Counted from the first letter of the stretch, positions 1 to 8,905 are shown. The stretch: DNA of 32,500 nucleotides from Symbiodinium natans (GCA_905221605.1 CAJNDS010000196.1:2501-35000); one strand, 5' to 3'. Made by a program: numbers and translations. The notes: generated by a model not told the origin, from the sequence alone.

Positions 1-2
1 AG

Positions 3-54
<52 letters not shown>

Positions 55-57
55 GAT
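1..57. repeat. AT microsatellite
   Basis: Nearly pure AT dinucleotide run at the very start of the window, slightly interrupted. No coding content. Confidence 0.9.
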
Positions 58-221
58 ATTCATATGCATACGCGCAGCTAAAGGTGGTTCCTACATACGC
101 GTCTACTCACTTAAAGAGCCATATCGTTCCTCCTCTCATACCTTTTTGAGACATCTTCCAGCCGAAATTTTTCTGATTTTTCAATGAATGCAGAACAGGT
201 TCCACGGCGACTTTGCCCAAT

Positions 222-316
222 CTAAACCCTAAACCCAAAACCCAAACCCTAAACCCTTAACCCTTAAACCCTAAACCCTTAAACCTAAACCCTTGAACCC
301 TAAACCCTAAACCCTA
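222..316 (-). repeat. interstitial telomere-type array (CCCTAAA, degenerate)
   Basis: CCCTAAA units with small spacing errors (CCCTTAA, CCCAAAA). C-rich strand on +. It is embedded in unique sequence, so it is not a chromosome end. Confidence 0.9.
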
Positions 317-1660
317 CTACAATCTATGCTGTTTCTACTTGATGCTGCCTTGTGAAGCTGGGCGCGTGAGTGAAACAGCAATGTTGCATTTTGTGGGTTA
401 AGCACGCCGCAAGCCAGCCCGGACGCGTCTTCCGAGTTGCATTCCCCTACCGTAAGCTGTCGACTTGAATCAGGCCAAAGACCAGCTTCAAGCGCGTGAT
501 TTCCCGCATGGTTTTGTAGCCCAAGCACCCCTCATGAGTCCATGCTGTCTGCGGCTTGCTGTTCCCAAGCCATTTTCTGCGGCCTGCAAGGTTGGCGCCT
601 GTTCAGAAGCAACCCTATCATCGAGCAACCTTCCAAGAGGTAGCCTCGGGTTTGCACGCCACGATGCCTTTGGATTTTATGATGAGCAGTGGAGTAAGCA
701 TAGGAGTGAACGATTTAGAGGTGCTGCTTGGTGTTCATGAAGCTCGTGGTATGCAGTGACAAGCGCAGGACACGTGGCAAGCGGTGGGTTGAGCTTTGTT
801 GCCATCTTGTAGGGGATGTGTCGATCTACGGTTCCCCGCGTTTGTCCAGCGCAACTTCGGCAGCGGCCTGGGTCCGTGGCTCTTCCCCTTTCCTCATTCC
901 ATGTAATGTTGTCGAGACTGGAATGGCTGCTCTCCATCGGCGGAGTCGGTCATGGCTACAGAGTAGGTGAGGTTGGGTCTGCAAGCCCACGATGTCTTTC
1001 GATTTTATGATGAGCGTAAGCTCTTTGTCATGCCAGTGCAGGATACATGACGGCCGCCGGTGGGTTTAGCTTTGTTTCAATCTCGCGATGGGGTTCGTGG
1101 ATCTTTCCAGCACATTGCTGCACGTCACGGGGATGCCTGCTTGGTGATGGTAAGAAAACGGTTCATTCTGCATGTGCATCGACATGCCCTGAATCAATGG
1201 TGCGGAATACTGTTGCAAGCTCTGGGTCGAACAGTGCTGACTGAGGGGTACGTAAACAAACTATGGGAGCTCCTTGTGTCCCAGACTGACTGGAGCAGTT
1301 TTCAAGGGATTTCAGGCAGGTTTCAGGGGGTTAACCACAGCGTCAAAAAGAAGCGAAAGAGAACGAGAAGAAAACAGCAGAAGAAGTTGCATTTGGCATA
1401 TTATTTCCTCGTGCCCGAAAAGCCCAACAAAAGCAGCACAGACGCGGTGTTTTGGCGCTTTGTAAACGTAACATCGGCCCAATTGGCTCAGTTTCATATG
1501 TGCTGAAGCAGTTGGGCCTTAAACATATTTTTAAATAAGGTTCTAAGGGAGTATAGTACTGAGTTGGTACAAATGTTCTGGGCCGGCCATGATAGATTCA
1601 TCGTTGGGCGCAGTTCCAAGGCTGTGCTTTGAGGGTGGAGTGGAACATGCAGAATGAAGT
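317..1660. other. non-repetitive stretch without recognised gene; degenerate internal duplication
   Basis: About 655-850 and 985-1110 are diverged copies of one unit: both contain a CACGATG-C/T-CTTT-GATTTTATGATGAGC core followed by a CGGTGGGTT-AGCTTTGTT segment, roughly 330 bp apart. A 148-codon open frame at 1060-1506 (+), lysine/arginine-rich near its middle, overlaps the second copy. I do not recognise it, and its overlap with the duplication argues against a conserved gene. No promoter or RNA gene seen. Confidence 0.4.
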
Positions 1661-1663
1661 CTG

Positions 1664-1714
1664 GGGTTAGGGTTTAGGGTTTAGGGTTTAGGGTTTAGGG
1701 TTTAGGGTTTAGGG
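1664..1714 (+). repeat. interstitial telomere-type array (TTTAGGG)7
   Basis: About seven near-perfect TTTAGGG units, G-rich on +, 170 bp upstream of the retrotransposon. Confidence 0.95.
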
Positions 1715-1844
1715 ATCAAGTCCTACATGCCGGAAAGCCCGAAAGCTGTGAGCAATGTAAGCAGCGTAGTTCAACGTTTCTCAAAAGCCCATTCCCTTCG
1801 GCAATCATTCGGCAACACTGGCCGACTAGCATGGGCCCTTGTGG

Positions 1845-1883
1845 AAGACACTGAAACTTTGTCATAGTTGGGTACCATTTAAA
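1845..1883. repeat. left half of the dispersed repeat split by the retrotransposon
   Basis: CTGAAACTTTGTCATAGTTG and the bases after it resemble 29405-29435. The homology stops at 1883, resumes at 9272 (ATTTTAAGGGTACC) and follows the 29xxx copy without a gap. This segment is therefore the left part of the target repeat. Confidence 0.7.
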
Positions 1884-1949
1884 TGATACACGTTTTCGTG
1901 ATTTAGGAATATGCCGAAATGTTTCGGCTCTTCAGTCCTGCTTTTTGCA
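1884..1949 (+). repeat. split direct repeat A1 (element 5' end)
   Basis: 66 bp, perfect match to 8820-8885. It contains two small dyads: CACG-TTTT-CGTG at 1889-1900 and GCCGAAA-TG-TTTCGGC at 1913-1928. These may be recombinase or RNA-structure sites. The 3' end is a pyrimidine-rich CTGCTTTTTGCA followed by G, resembling a 3' splice site that could accept a trans-spliced leader (inference). Confidence 0.92.
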
Positions 1950-1960
1950 GTCGGTAGGTA

Positions 1961-2531
1961 ATGGCCGGGCCCTCGGTTTGCTCTTTCTGCAATCGGTGGT
2001 GGAGCACATCAGGGGCACCTATTTGTGGTCTTTGCAGAATTGCACGGGCCGTAGCTGCCCTACCGCTTGACAACCGAGTTAACAATACAAACTACGATTT
2101 GGCCACCTCTATTCTGGAACGTGCTTTGGGGGAGGTGAATTCTTGGTTGGCTGTCCCGTTGGCAGAAGCCCAAGGGACTGTGGAGAACATTCCTTCTCCT
2201 CCTGGATCGGGAGCTGTTGAAGGGGATTTGCACTCGGGAGAAGACTCTCCTAGATCAAGGGACTTGGGAAAGGACAAGAGGTCAGATCGTCAACAGGAAA
2301 GGCGGGCTGAAAGAAGGGAGGTGAAGCCAACCTCCACCACCACCTGCGCCCGCGAGAAGCTCTAGGGACTCTAGGGCACATTCTCCACCACTTGCCACTC
2401 GCGAGAGACATATTGGACAGCATCCTACTGGGTCTGACTGTTTTGTCCAGCGCCGAAAAAAGACGAACAAGGGCAAGAAACATCGAGAGCGAGGCCACGC
2501 ATATCAAGCCTGGAGAAGAGGTGAAGAGTGA
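1961..2531 (+). CDS. mini-ORF with CxxC-x11-CxxC zinc-ribbon-like motif (element ORF0), frame change near 2325-2365
   Basis: The ATG at 1961 follows repeat A1 by 11 bp and an in-frame TAG lies just upstream, so the start is constrained. Residues 1-38 hold CSFC...CGLC (Cys 7, 10, 22, 25), a plausible small zinc-binding fold; the rest is hydrophilic and ends at TAG 2363-2365. In the +1 frame an open, proline- and Arg/Ser-rich stretch (PPPPAPARSSRDSRAHSPP, then Lys/Arg-rich) runs from 2325 to TGA 2529-2531 and looks like the true continuation. The shift lies within 2325-2365: a programmed +1 frameshift, a short intron or a mutation. Identical terminal repeats argue that the element is young and that the shift may be functional. 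Function unknown; possibly a nucleic-acid-binding Gag accessory. Confidence 0.5.
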
Positions 2532-2551
2532 CCAGCTGAGATAAGAACCTC

Positions 2552-3979
2552 ATGCCGCCTAGGATTCGCCGCCCGGCAGCCTCAAGGGCGCTGGCAAAGT
2601 CCAAGCCAAAGGTGAAAGTTGCCCCCCGACAGTCAGGCCGAAAGCTCAAGAAGAAGCCAGGTCCGACCCGACAGTCAGGCCGAAAGCTCAAGAAGCCAGA
2701 TCCGGGTACTCACTGGGTTGCGGTAGAGAACTTCGAGATCAAAATTGGTGACCAGCTCCACCTGCGGGGCACCTATAAGGGGAAGCCAGCAGAATGCATT
2801 GGGCAAGTGCAAGCTTTGGTTCAGGATACCGAAGGTTCATGGATGCGCCTCTCCCTCACTGGAAGCCCCAACCCGGAGATACAAGAGTGGAAACAAGCTC
2901 CCACAGGAGAGTTCTATGCGAATCGCAAACCCCTTGTGAAACCTTTGAGCACCGAGGTCGAGGGGTTGTTTTGTGTTCAAGACGTGAGAGAAGTAGACCC
3001 AACCTTAGAGTGGAAGTCAAATCTGGTAGATCTCATTCGCCACGGCGCCGGATTGCAGGGCTTGGAAGCTCTAGCCCAGGATTTGGGGTACGGATCGGGA
3101 GGGATAGGACCCATGGCCCCTCCTGTGCCCGAAGCCCGCGCTCCCGTAGAAGAACAAACCAAGAAGCTGAAAGGGGCCGCGCGCGTCAGAGCAATGTTGA
3201 AACAGAGCCACTGGTCTTGGAGAAACTCATCCCTAGACCCACTTTTCAAAAGGCCCAAAATCAGCTTGAAAAGGAAGCGAGAGGCCAGCTCCGGCAGCTC
3301 CATGTCGAAGCTGAGCCTCTCAGAAGCGGAGTCCGACCAGGAAGACTTGTTTCCGGAGGAAGCGCAGGCCAAGCATATCGCGCGGAAGTGTCCAGGCCTG
3401 TTAGCCCGGCATGCCATGCGGGCGGCTCACAACAGATTGTGCATGGGGGTGGGGGAGGATGCAAGGAATCGCGAGGCGCGGCCAGTTTTCGTCAAATACT
3501 TTCGTCAGGTGTTCAGTCCCTCGTGCAACTCGCCCCCCATGAGGAGGGAGTATCTCACGTTAGCAACTTGCGTGGACTGTATCGTCGAGGGCAGTGTTTT
3601 GAAGATGGTGGACTACGCAGTCCAACGCATGAAGGCGCTAGAGCAGATAGCCCAAGGTGCCTCACCTCACCTCGCCAACCGACTGGAGTTGATCCCTGCG
3701 GAGGTCTCCGCGCTGGCATCCACCGAGGAAGCGCGCTCAGCCGCGCAGGAACAAAGGCGAGAGGACAAAGCCAGGTCCTCTTGGGCACCGCGCGGCAAGG
3801 GAAAGTGGGATCAGCCCTGGGGGAAAGGAGCTTGGGAAGAGTCCAATCCCAAAGGAGGCAAGGAAGCCAAGTCCGGGAAAGGAAAGGAGGCGAAAGGCAA
3901 AGCGTGGTCGAAATTTCGTCCTCCGAATCCGAAGGGAGCATATGCACCGTCGACGGAGATAGTGCAGGTCAAGGAGTGA
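2552..3979 (+). CDS. Gag-like nucleic-acid-binding protein of the retrotransposon (ORF1)
   Basis: 475 codons, ATG 20 bp after the end of ORF0. Residues 1-50 are strongly basic and contain a tandem copy of RQSGRKLKK. Residues about 55-150 look like a compact beta domain (THWVAVENFEIKIGDQLHL...). Residues about 270-390 are helical with HIARKCPGLLARHAMR and VDYAVQRMKALEQIA, a plausible capsid-type core. The C-terminal tail is a Gly/Lys repeat (KGKWDQPWGKGAW...GKEAKSGKGK), suited to RNA binding; no CCHC knuckle is present. It ends at TGA 3977-3979 while the Pol frame (-1 relative) is already open, so Pol may be made by -1 frameshifting: an in-frame G GGA AAG heptamer lies at 3799-3805 (candidate only). 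No database match was made; the Gag role is inferred from position, charge and element type. Confidence 0.75.
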   Translation: MPPRIRRPAASRALAKSKPKVKVAPRQSGRKLKKKPGPTRQSGRKLKKPDPGTHWVAVENFEIKIGDQLHLRGTYKGKPAECIGQVQALVQDTEGSWMRLSLTGSPNPEIQEWKQAPTGEFYANRKPLVKPLSTEVEGLFCVQDVREVDPTLEWKSNLVDLIRHGAGLQGLEALAQDLGYGSGGIGPMAPPVPEARAPVEEQTKKLKGAARVRAMLKQSHWSWRNSSLDPLFKRPKISLKRKREASSGSSMSKLSLSEAESDQEDLFPEEAQAKHIARKCPGLLARHAMRAAHNRLCMGVGEDARNREARPVFVKYFRQVFSPSCNSPPMRREYLTLATCVDCIVEGSVLKMVDYAVQRMKALEQIAQGASPHLANRLELIPAEVSALASTEEARSAAQEQRREDKARSSWAPRGKGKWDQPWGKGAWEESNPKGGKEAKSGKGKEAKGKAWSKFRPPNPKGAYAPSTEIVQVKE

Positions 3980-6900
3980 ATGGTTCTCTAATCGCAGCGG
4001 CGTCAAGCCGGGACGGATTTATTCCTGCAAGTCCTTCCTGCGTTGAGTCTCGTGTTCTGTGCGCAGAAGTGAGGGAACCTCCTGCTCGGCGGGAAGGGGC
4101 CTCCTCTTTGTTGCCTTTCGATTTGGCCGGTCCGGTGAGCCAATTAGGGGGATTGTTAAATGATTGGGTTGACTCACTAAACCTGACAGATTCAGGGCAC
4201 ACGGGTTTAGGCCCAGGCAAGCATTCACGCTCGGCAGAGGTCTTTCCTTTGCCTGTGCCTGAGAGGGATGCCCTCTCAGAGCATTGCGAATGGTTGCGGG
4301 CAGCTGTGAAAGCCCTCAACTGGCTTGCAGTAGGAAGACTTGACGAGCCTAAGTCAACCCCAAGCGAGCGACAGTCGTTTTTGTTGCAAATCTTAAGCTC
4401 AAACCTTCATCAGGTGGGGCGTTGGAGTGAACAAGACTTTGATCAGGTTCCGATTGAGGACTATTGGAAAAGTCGCAGCGTGAACGGCTATGGTGAAGAG
4501 ATTCATTCTGCGTCTTATTTTGCGTGGGCCAACGTGAAACACAGCTTGCCCAGCAAAGATGTGGCGGGGATTCTTGATGGGGCTGAGGTTTCAACAGGTG
4601 GTGTCAAAGATTTTCTGATGCACCCTGAAAAATATCTCAAGCCAGAGGCCACGCGAACATGGATGAAATGCCCGAGGGTCATGGTTAAGGAGGATCAGTG
4701 GGAAGAGGTTTGCGCAGGCCTTGTGGAGAGAGGAGTTTGTGATGTAATTCCTGTCAGTGAGGTTCTGCATGTGGATGGCAAACCCATCCTGGGCGGCCTT
4801 TTTGGCGTTCCCAAAATGGAGGAGGCAGATGGGGTTCCAGTGTTGCGTCTCATAATGGACCTTCGACCCATCAACCAATGCTTTGAATCCATTGCTGGAG
4901 ACTTGGGAACCCTTCCCATGCTTAGCCAACTCTTCCCCTTAGAAGTGTTCACGGAAGAGAATGTCCTCTTGTCTTCGGAGGACATAAAAGCCATGTTTTA
5001 CATCGTAGGTTTGCCCGAAGTGTGGCGTCCCCTCCTAGCCTTCGGGAGGGAGGTTCCATCAAGCCTTGCTATACCAGGAGCAGGGCCCTGCGTGCTGTGC
5101 AGCCGTGTGCTTCCAATGGGCTTCATAAATTCCGTTGCAGTCGCTCAAGCGTTGCACCGAGAGATCGTCAATTGCGCAGTTGATAGGTTTGGCATAAACC
5201 GAGATGCCGAAATCCGTCGTGATCAACCGCTTCCCTCTAGTGCGACCGCTTATCGCGTCTATTTAGACAACTTCGATGTGCTTGCAAAAACAAATCGGGA
5301 GGCCTCTCTTCTCCTTGAAGGACAGCTGGGCCCCTTGGCGTCCGAACTTAGGCAAGTGTATGAGGAGTTGAAAGTTCCAATCAACGAAAAGAAATCTGTA
5401 AAATCCGGGCTGCGGGGTGAGATGCAAGGAGCATTGGTAGATGGGGTGCAAGGTACGATTTCACCTAAACCGGATAAGATAGCTCGTTACCTCCGAGGCG
5501 CGTGGTACCTTTTGCAATGCCGGCAAACAGACCTCAAAAGGATTCAAACTGTAGCGGGAGGCCTGGTGTACATCTTCAGCTACCGGAGATGCTTGATGAG
5601 CTGCCTTAACGAGGTTTGGAGGTTCATTGCATCTTTTGAGGGTCACCTCCACCAATGGAAGGAAATCCCACAGGCAGTCAAACAGGAACTCTTTTGCAGC
5701 ATGTCGTTAACCCCTTTGGCAATGATGAACCTTCGAGCTCCCTATGATGCAATGGCCACGGCCAGTGATGCATCAGAATCGGGTGGAGGTTTGTCGTACA
5801 CAAGCGGCTTGACACCGTTTGGGGCAGCAGCCTCATTGAAGCCAGTTAGAGGGGTAACTCATAGAACTCCGGATGATGAGCAGGTCCTGGTTGTTTCGGT
5901 GTTTGATGGCATTGCAGCGTGCCGTGTAGCCCTGGATGTGGTGGGGGCCCAGGTGGCTGGCTATGTGTCCATCGAACCGGATGCTGCCGCCAGGCGCGTG
6001 GTGGAATCAGCATTTGGGTCCACTGAGTTTGTTGATGGAGTGCAAGATGTTACAGATGACACAGTGCGTCGTTGGGCCTGCAAGTTTTCGAGGGCTGGGC
6101 TCATCCTGCTAGCGGGGGGTCCCCCTTGTCAAGGGATTTCAGGCCTGAACGCTCAGGATGCACATGCAAGGTTTCACGAAACCTGCAACAGGATCCGTGA
6201 GTTGCTTGCAAAACACTTCTCTTGGGCAAAGGTTCATGTCATGCTGGACAGTGTTTCCTCGATGCCAGATGAATACAGAGCACGCATGACTAAATCCATT
6301 GGCTTGCTGCCTTATCAAGTGGATGCTCTAGGCATAACGCCTTGTCGAAGGGCACGCTTTTTCTGGTTCGACTGGGTTGTCAAAGCAGAAGTAGGGGTCG
6401 CGATCGCAACTCCTACGTCCACGTCATCGTGGGATTATGGAAAGCTGGATTTTCATTTGGATTGTCCCTCGGACGCATTCCTGTCTCCAGGATGGAAGTT
6501 GGCGGGAGGTCCAGAACAAAAACTTCCAACGTTCACCACGTCTCAGCCCAAGGGAAAACCGGATTCAAAAGCAGCTGGCATTGATTCCTGTAATTCCCGT
6601 GATTTAAGCTACTGGGAAAGCGATCGATTTCGCTTCCCCCCGTATCAATATCGGTATCAACACGGGGTGATTCACCCAAAACACGGGTGGCGCATTGCAA
6701 ATGTCAACGAGAGGGAAGCCATGTTGGGATTCCCTCTTGACTATACGTTGGAGTGTTGGTCAAAATCAGCGCGGAAACTCAATCCGCTAGGACATGAAGA
6801 CGCTCGCATGTCACTGTTGGGTAATTCATGGTCAGTTCCGGTAGTGGCTTTTCTTCTCGCCCAACTCTTGGCACCTCTCGGCTTGTGTGAGTCACTTTCT

Positions 6901-7491
6901 GTGCAGGCCATTCAGCGTCGCTGCATGCCGGGCCAAGGCCCGGAGCTTGGGAGTTATCTCACTCGCCCACCTTGGGTTGGGGCTCGTGCTAGTAAGACGG
7001 ATGAAAATGACAGAAGTTTAATTTGCAAACTTGGTTCCCTTATGTCTACGAGGGGTACCGATGTGTTGATCCAAGCGGTGAGTGAACCAACAAGGTCTTA
7101 TGACCGGCTGCGTACCTCAGTGCCGTCTAAACTGTGGAAGTGGCGCACCGCTTGTAGTTGGCGTTGGAAACCTCCCAGGGAAGGTCAGGGTGCGGAACAC
7201 ATCAACAAACTTGAGCTGCGAGCAGTCCTCACGGCAATTAAATGGAGGGTCATGAAAACAAAGCTTACCAACGCACGATTTTTGCACCTGGTTGATAGTT
7301 TGGTGTCGCTCCACATTGTCAACAAGGGGCGCAGCTCAAGCCACAAGCTCAAACACATCATGAAGAGGATTAGTGCATGGTTGTTGTTGTCCGGTAATTC
7401 CTGTATCTTGGGGTACGTTGACACAGGCCAAAACCCGGCAGATGCCCCCTCGCGACGAGGGGAAAAGAGGAAATGGTCAAGCGTGAAATAG
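3979..7491 (+). CDS. Pol: reverse transcriptase - RNase H split by an inserted C5-cytosine DNA methyltransferase
   Basis: The frame is open far upstream (an ATG lies at 2794 inside gag), so the true start is unknown; I give the part beyond gag, about 1,170 codons. RT: RLIMDLRPIN (4846-4875), motif A SEDIKAMFYIV with Asp at 4981, motif B LPMGFINS (5110), motif C YLDN (5260-5271) where most RTs have YxDD. RNase H: ATASDASESGGG with first Asp at 5767, then an interruption, then NKLELRAVLTAIKW with Glu at 7213, LHLVDSLVSLHIVNKGRSSS with Asp at 7294, and GQNPADAPSR with last Asp at 7441, so the DEDD set is complete. Between first Asp and Glu (482 residues apart) lies a C5 methyltransferase: motif I VFDGIA (DNMT3-like, 5899), motif IV GGPPCQG with catalytic Cys at 6127, motif VI LDSV in place of ENV (6244), motif VIII CRRARFFW (6343), motif IX REAMLGFP (about 6712), motif X GNSWSVPVV (6820). 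It overlaps the recombinase ORF by 19 nt. Confidence 0.9.
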   Translation, partial: NGSLIAAASSRDGFIPASPSCVESRVLCAEVREPPARREGASSLLPFDLAGPVSQLGGLLNDWVDSLNLTDSGHTGLGPGKHSRSAEVFPLPVPERDALSEHCEWLRAAVKALNWLAVGRLDEPKSTPSERQSFLLQILSSNLHQVGRWSEQDFDQVPIEDYWKSRSVNGYGEEIHSASYFAWANVKHSLPSKDVAGILDGAEVSTGGVKDFLMHPEKYLKPEATRTWMKCPRVMVKEDQWEEVCAGLVERGVCDVIPVSEVLHVDGKPILGGLFGVPKMEEADGVPVLRLIMDLRPINQCFESIAGDLGTLPMLSQLFPLEVFTEENVLLSSEDIKAMFYIVGLPEVWRPLLAFGREVPSSLAIPGAGPCVLCSRVLPMGFINSVAVAQALHREIVNCAVDRFGINRDAEIRRDQPLPSSATAYRVYLDNFDVLAKTNREASLLLEGQLGPLASELRQVYEELKVPINEKKSVKSGLRGEMQGALVDGVQGTISPKPDKIARYLRGAWYLLQCRQTDLKRIQTVAGGLVYIFSYRRCLMSCLNEVWRFIASFEGHLHQWKEIPQAVKQELFCSMSLTPLAMMNLRAPYDAMATASDASESGGGLSYTSGLTPFGAAASLKPVRGVTHRTPDDEQVLVVSVFDGIAACRVALDVVGAQVAGYVSIEPDAAARRVVESAFGSTEFVDGVQDVTDDTVRRWACKFSRAGLILLAGGPPCQGISGLNAQDAHARFHETCNRIRELLAKHFSWAKVHVMLDSVSSMPDEYRARMTKSIGLLPYQVDALGITPCRRARFFWFDWVVKAEVGVAIATPTSTSSWDYGKLDFHLDCPSDAFLSPGWKLAGGPEQKLPTFTTSQPKGKPDSKAAGIDSCNSRDLSYWESDRFRFPPYQYRYQHGVIHPKHGWRIANVNEREAMLGFPLDYTLECWSKSARKLNPLGHEDARMSLLGNSWSVPVVAFLLAQLLAPLGLCESLSVQAIQRRCMPGQGPELGSYLTRPPWVGARASKTDENDRSLICKLGSLMSTRGTDVLIQAVSEPTRSYDRLRTSVPSKLWKWRTACSWRWKPPREGQGAEHINKLELRAVLTAIKWRVMKTKLTNARFLHLVDSLVSLHIVNKGRSSSHKLKHIMKRISAWLLLSGNSCILGYVDTGQNPADAPSRRGEKRKWSSVK
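5880..6890 (+). other. C5-cytosine DNA methyltransferase domain nested in Pol
   Basis: Domain-level annotation within Pol. Motifs I, IV, VIII, IX and X are present in canonical order and the PCQ nucleophile is intact. The FDGIA version of motif I resembles DNMT3-type enzymes. The region of about 6370-6690 between motifs VIII and IX is the expected target-recognition domain. Motif VI reads D-S-V instead of E-N-V, a conservative but notable change of the Glu that contacts the cytosine base. Likely role, by inference: methylating element or host CpG/cytosines to alter its own silencing or to mark DNA intermediates. Confidence 0.9.
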
Positions 7492-8465
7492 TTGAAGGAT
7501 GTACCCGAGATATCAGGAAAACCCGAAGACAACAACTAGGAAAGCTCAAAGACTTGGTGGTCAAGCCAGCCACCAAAAACCGCTATCAATCCGCCATGCG
7601 GCTTTTCTTTGAGTATTTGAGATGGAACCGCATACCTATGCCCGCAGATGCCTCTCAAGTCGATCGAGTGGCAGCACAGTACATAGAACACCTCTGGGAA
7701 GAGGGTGAGTCCAAGTACCTTGCACAAGACACTTTGTCCTCCCTACAGCACTTTGAGCCACAACTAAAACGTAAGCTACTCGAGAGTTGGCGCTTAATCC
7801 GCGCTTGGCAGCAACATGAAATTCCCACACGAGCACCTCCGTTGACCTTAGTCACTCTTGCCCTGCTGGCAGGTTGGTTCCAACATCATTTCCCTGAGCT
7901 TGGCCTCAGCCTTTTAGTGGCCTTTCACGGTCTCCTGCGAACGGGAGAGCTCTTCAGCATTCAAGCTAAGCATATAATTTGTACAGGGGATCTCTGTGTG
8001 TTGCATCTTGGACAAACGAAGATGGGAGCCCGGAATGCCAGTACTGAAAGCACATCATTCAAGCATCGCGAGGTTTCGTTGCTGTTGCAGGCTTGGAAGT
8101 CTGTTCACAGTCCTGATGCTTTCTTAGTTTCAATTTCACCAACATCGTTCCGACAATGGTTTGCACGGGCTTTGGTTGCTACTGATTTGCATCGGGTTCC
8201 ATATAAGCCGTATAGCTTGCGGCGTGGTGGGGCCACGCAAGTCTTTCTCGAAACACAGTCTTACGCTGCAGTGTGCCAAAGAGGACGGTGGTCCTCCGAG
8301 AGGACCACTAGGGTTTATATACAAGATTCAGTGGCCCTCTTGACTGAGCACTCTTTCAAGCCCAGTTCCAAACAGCAAGCCCTATTGCAATTTTGGGCAG
8401 CGACTTTGCGCAGGCTTGAGCCTACCCGCAGGGCGGGAAGTAGAGGGGGACGTGGAAGGAGCTGA
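7473..8465 (+). CDS. tyrosine recombinase (integrase) of the retrotransposon
   Basis: 330 codons; the ATG at 7473 overlaps the Pol stop (TAG 7489-7491) by 19 nt in the -1 frame, suggesting termination-reinitiation or frameshift coupling. Motifs: first catalytic Arg in FHGLLRTGEL (Arg156), Lys in LGQTKMGA (Lys183), YSLRRGGAT (Arg250, with Tyr247 where HxxR enzymes have His), Trp273 in GRWSS, and nucleophile Tyr282 in RTTRVYIQ. The N-terminal 110 residues form the helical core-binding-like domain (ATKNRYQSAMRLFFEYLR). The C-terminus is Arg/Gly-rich (GSRGGRGRS). In DIRS-like elements this enzyme integrates a circular cDNA by site-specific-type recombination without making a target duplication, which agrees with the observed junctions. 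Confidence 0.93.
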   Translation: MVKREIVEGCTRDIRKTRRQQLGKLKDLVVKPATKNRYQSAMRLFFEYLRWNRIPMPADASQVDRVAAQYIEHLWEEGESKYLAQDTLSSLQHFEPQLKRKLLESWRLIRAWQQHEIPTRAPPLTLVTLALLAGWFQHHFPELGLSLLVAFHGLLRTGELFSIQAKHIICTGDLCVLHLGQTKMGARNASTESTSFKHREVSLLLQAWKSVHSPDAFLVSISPTSFRQWFARALVATDLHRVPYKPYSLRRGGATQVFLETQSYAAVCQRGRWSSERTTRVYIQDSVALLTEHSFKPSSKQQALLQFWAATLRRLEPTRRAGSRGGRGRS

Positions 8466-8819
8466 AATTTTGGTTTTGTGCAAGCTCAAAAAAAAAACAC
8501 TGTGAGCTTGCTTGATTGTAAAGCTCTTAGGCCCGAGATCGAAGATCTCCAGGCCTTACATCACATCTGGGATCAAGGAATCATGGTGCTCATTACTCAC
8601 TGAGCTGGGTGAGCTCGATTTGTAAAGCTCTCGCTGAGATGTCCGATTTGTAAAGCTCTTTGCGGAGCTTGAATTGTAAGATTTGTAAGGCTCTTTGAGT
8701 ACGCTGAGCTGGGTGAGCTCGATTTGTAAAGCTCTCGTGGATGGCACCTCTCTTTCTGACTCTCTTTTGCTACAGAACAATGCTTGCCATGGGCAGAAAA
8801 CGATGGAGCGCAGATTCCT
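8454..8819 (+). repeat. split direct repeat B1
   Basis: 366 bp, same length and, as read, same sequence as 8906-9271 (period 452). It begins at the last codons of the recombinase ORF. It contains a hairpin GCAAGCTCA/TGAGCTTGC around an A-rich loop (8480-8511), a second hairpin with GAGATC-GAA-GATCTC inside AGGCC/GGCCT (8529-8556), and about six iterations of ATTTGTAAAGCTCT or close variants. Likely 3' UTR plus recombination/structure sites. Confidence 0.92.
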
Positions 8820-8885
8820 TGATACACGTTTTCGTGATTTAGGAATATGCCGAAATGTTTCGGCTCTTCAGTCCTGCTTTTTGCA
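8820..8885 (+). repeat. split direct repeat A2 (internal)
   Basis: Perfect 66-bp copy of A1, joined directly to the end of B1 and separated from B2 by a 20-bp GC-rich spacer (8886-8905) that has no counterpart next to A1. Confidence 0.92.
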
Positions 8886-8905
8886 CCCGCCCGCTCCGCC
8901 CGGAA

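Noticed and set aside
1466-1500. CCAATTGGCTCAGTTT resembling the dinoflagellate spliced leader ending TTTTGGCTCAAG
   Set aside because: Only a short partial match without the leader's 5' part or a following donor; no full spliced-leader sequence was found in the window.
2977-3947. Several long open frames on the minus strand across gag (up to 146 codons)
   Set aside because: They are shadows of the GC-rich gag frame; no recognisable motifs, and the + frame explains the sequence.
7459-7467. GGGGAAAAG as a -1 frameshift heptamer at the Pol/recombinase junction
   Set aside because: The heptamer GGGAAAA is not in the zero-frame register needed for X XXY YYZ slippage.
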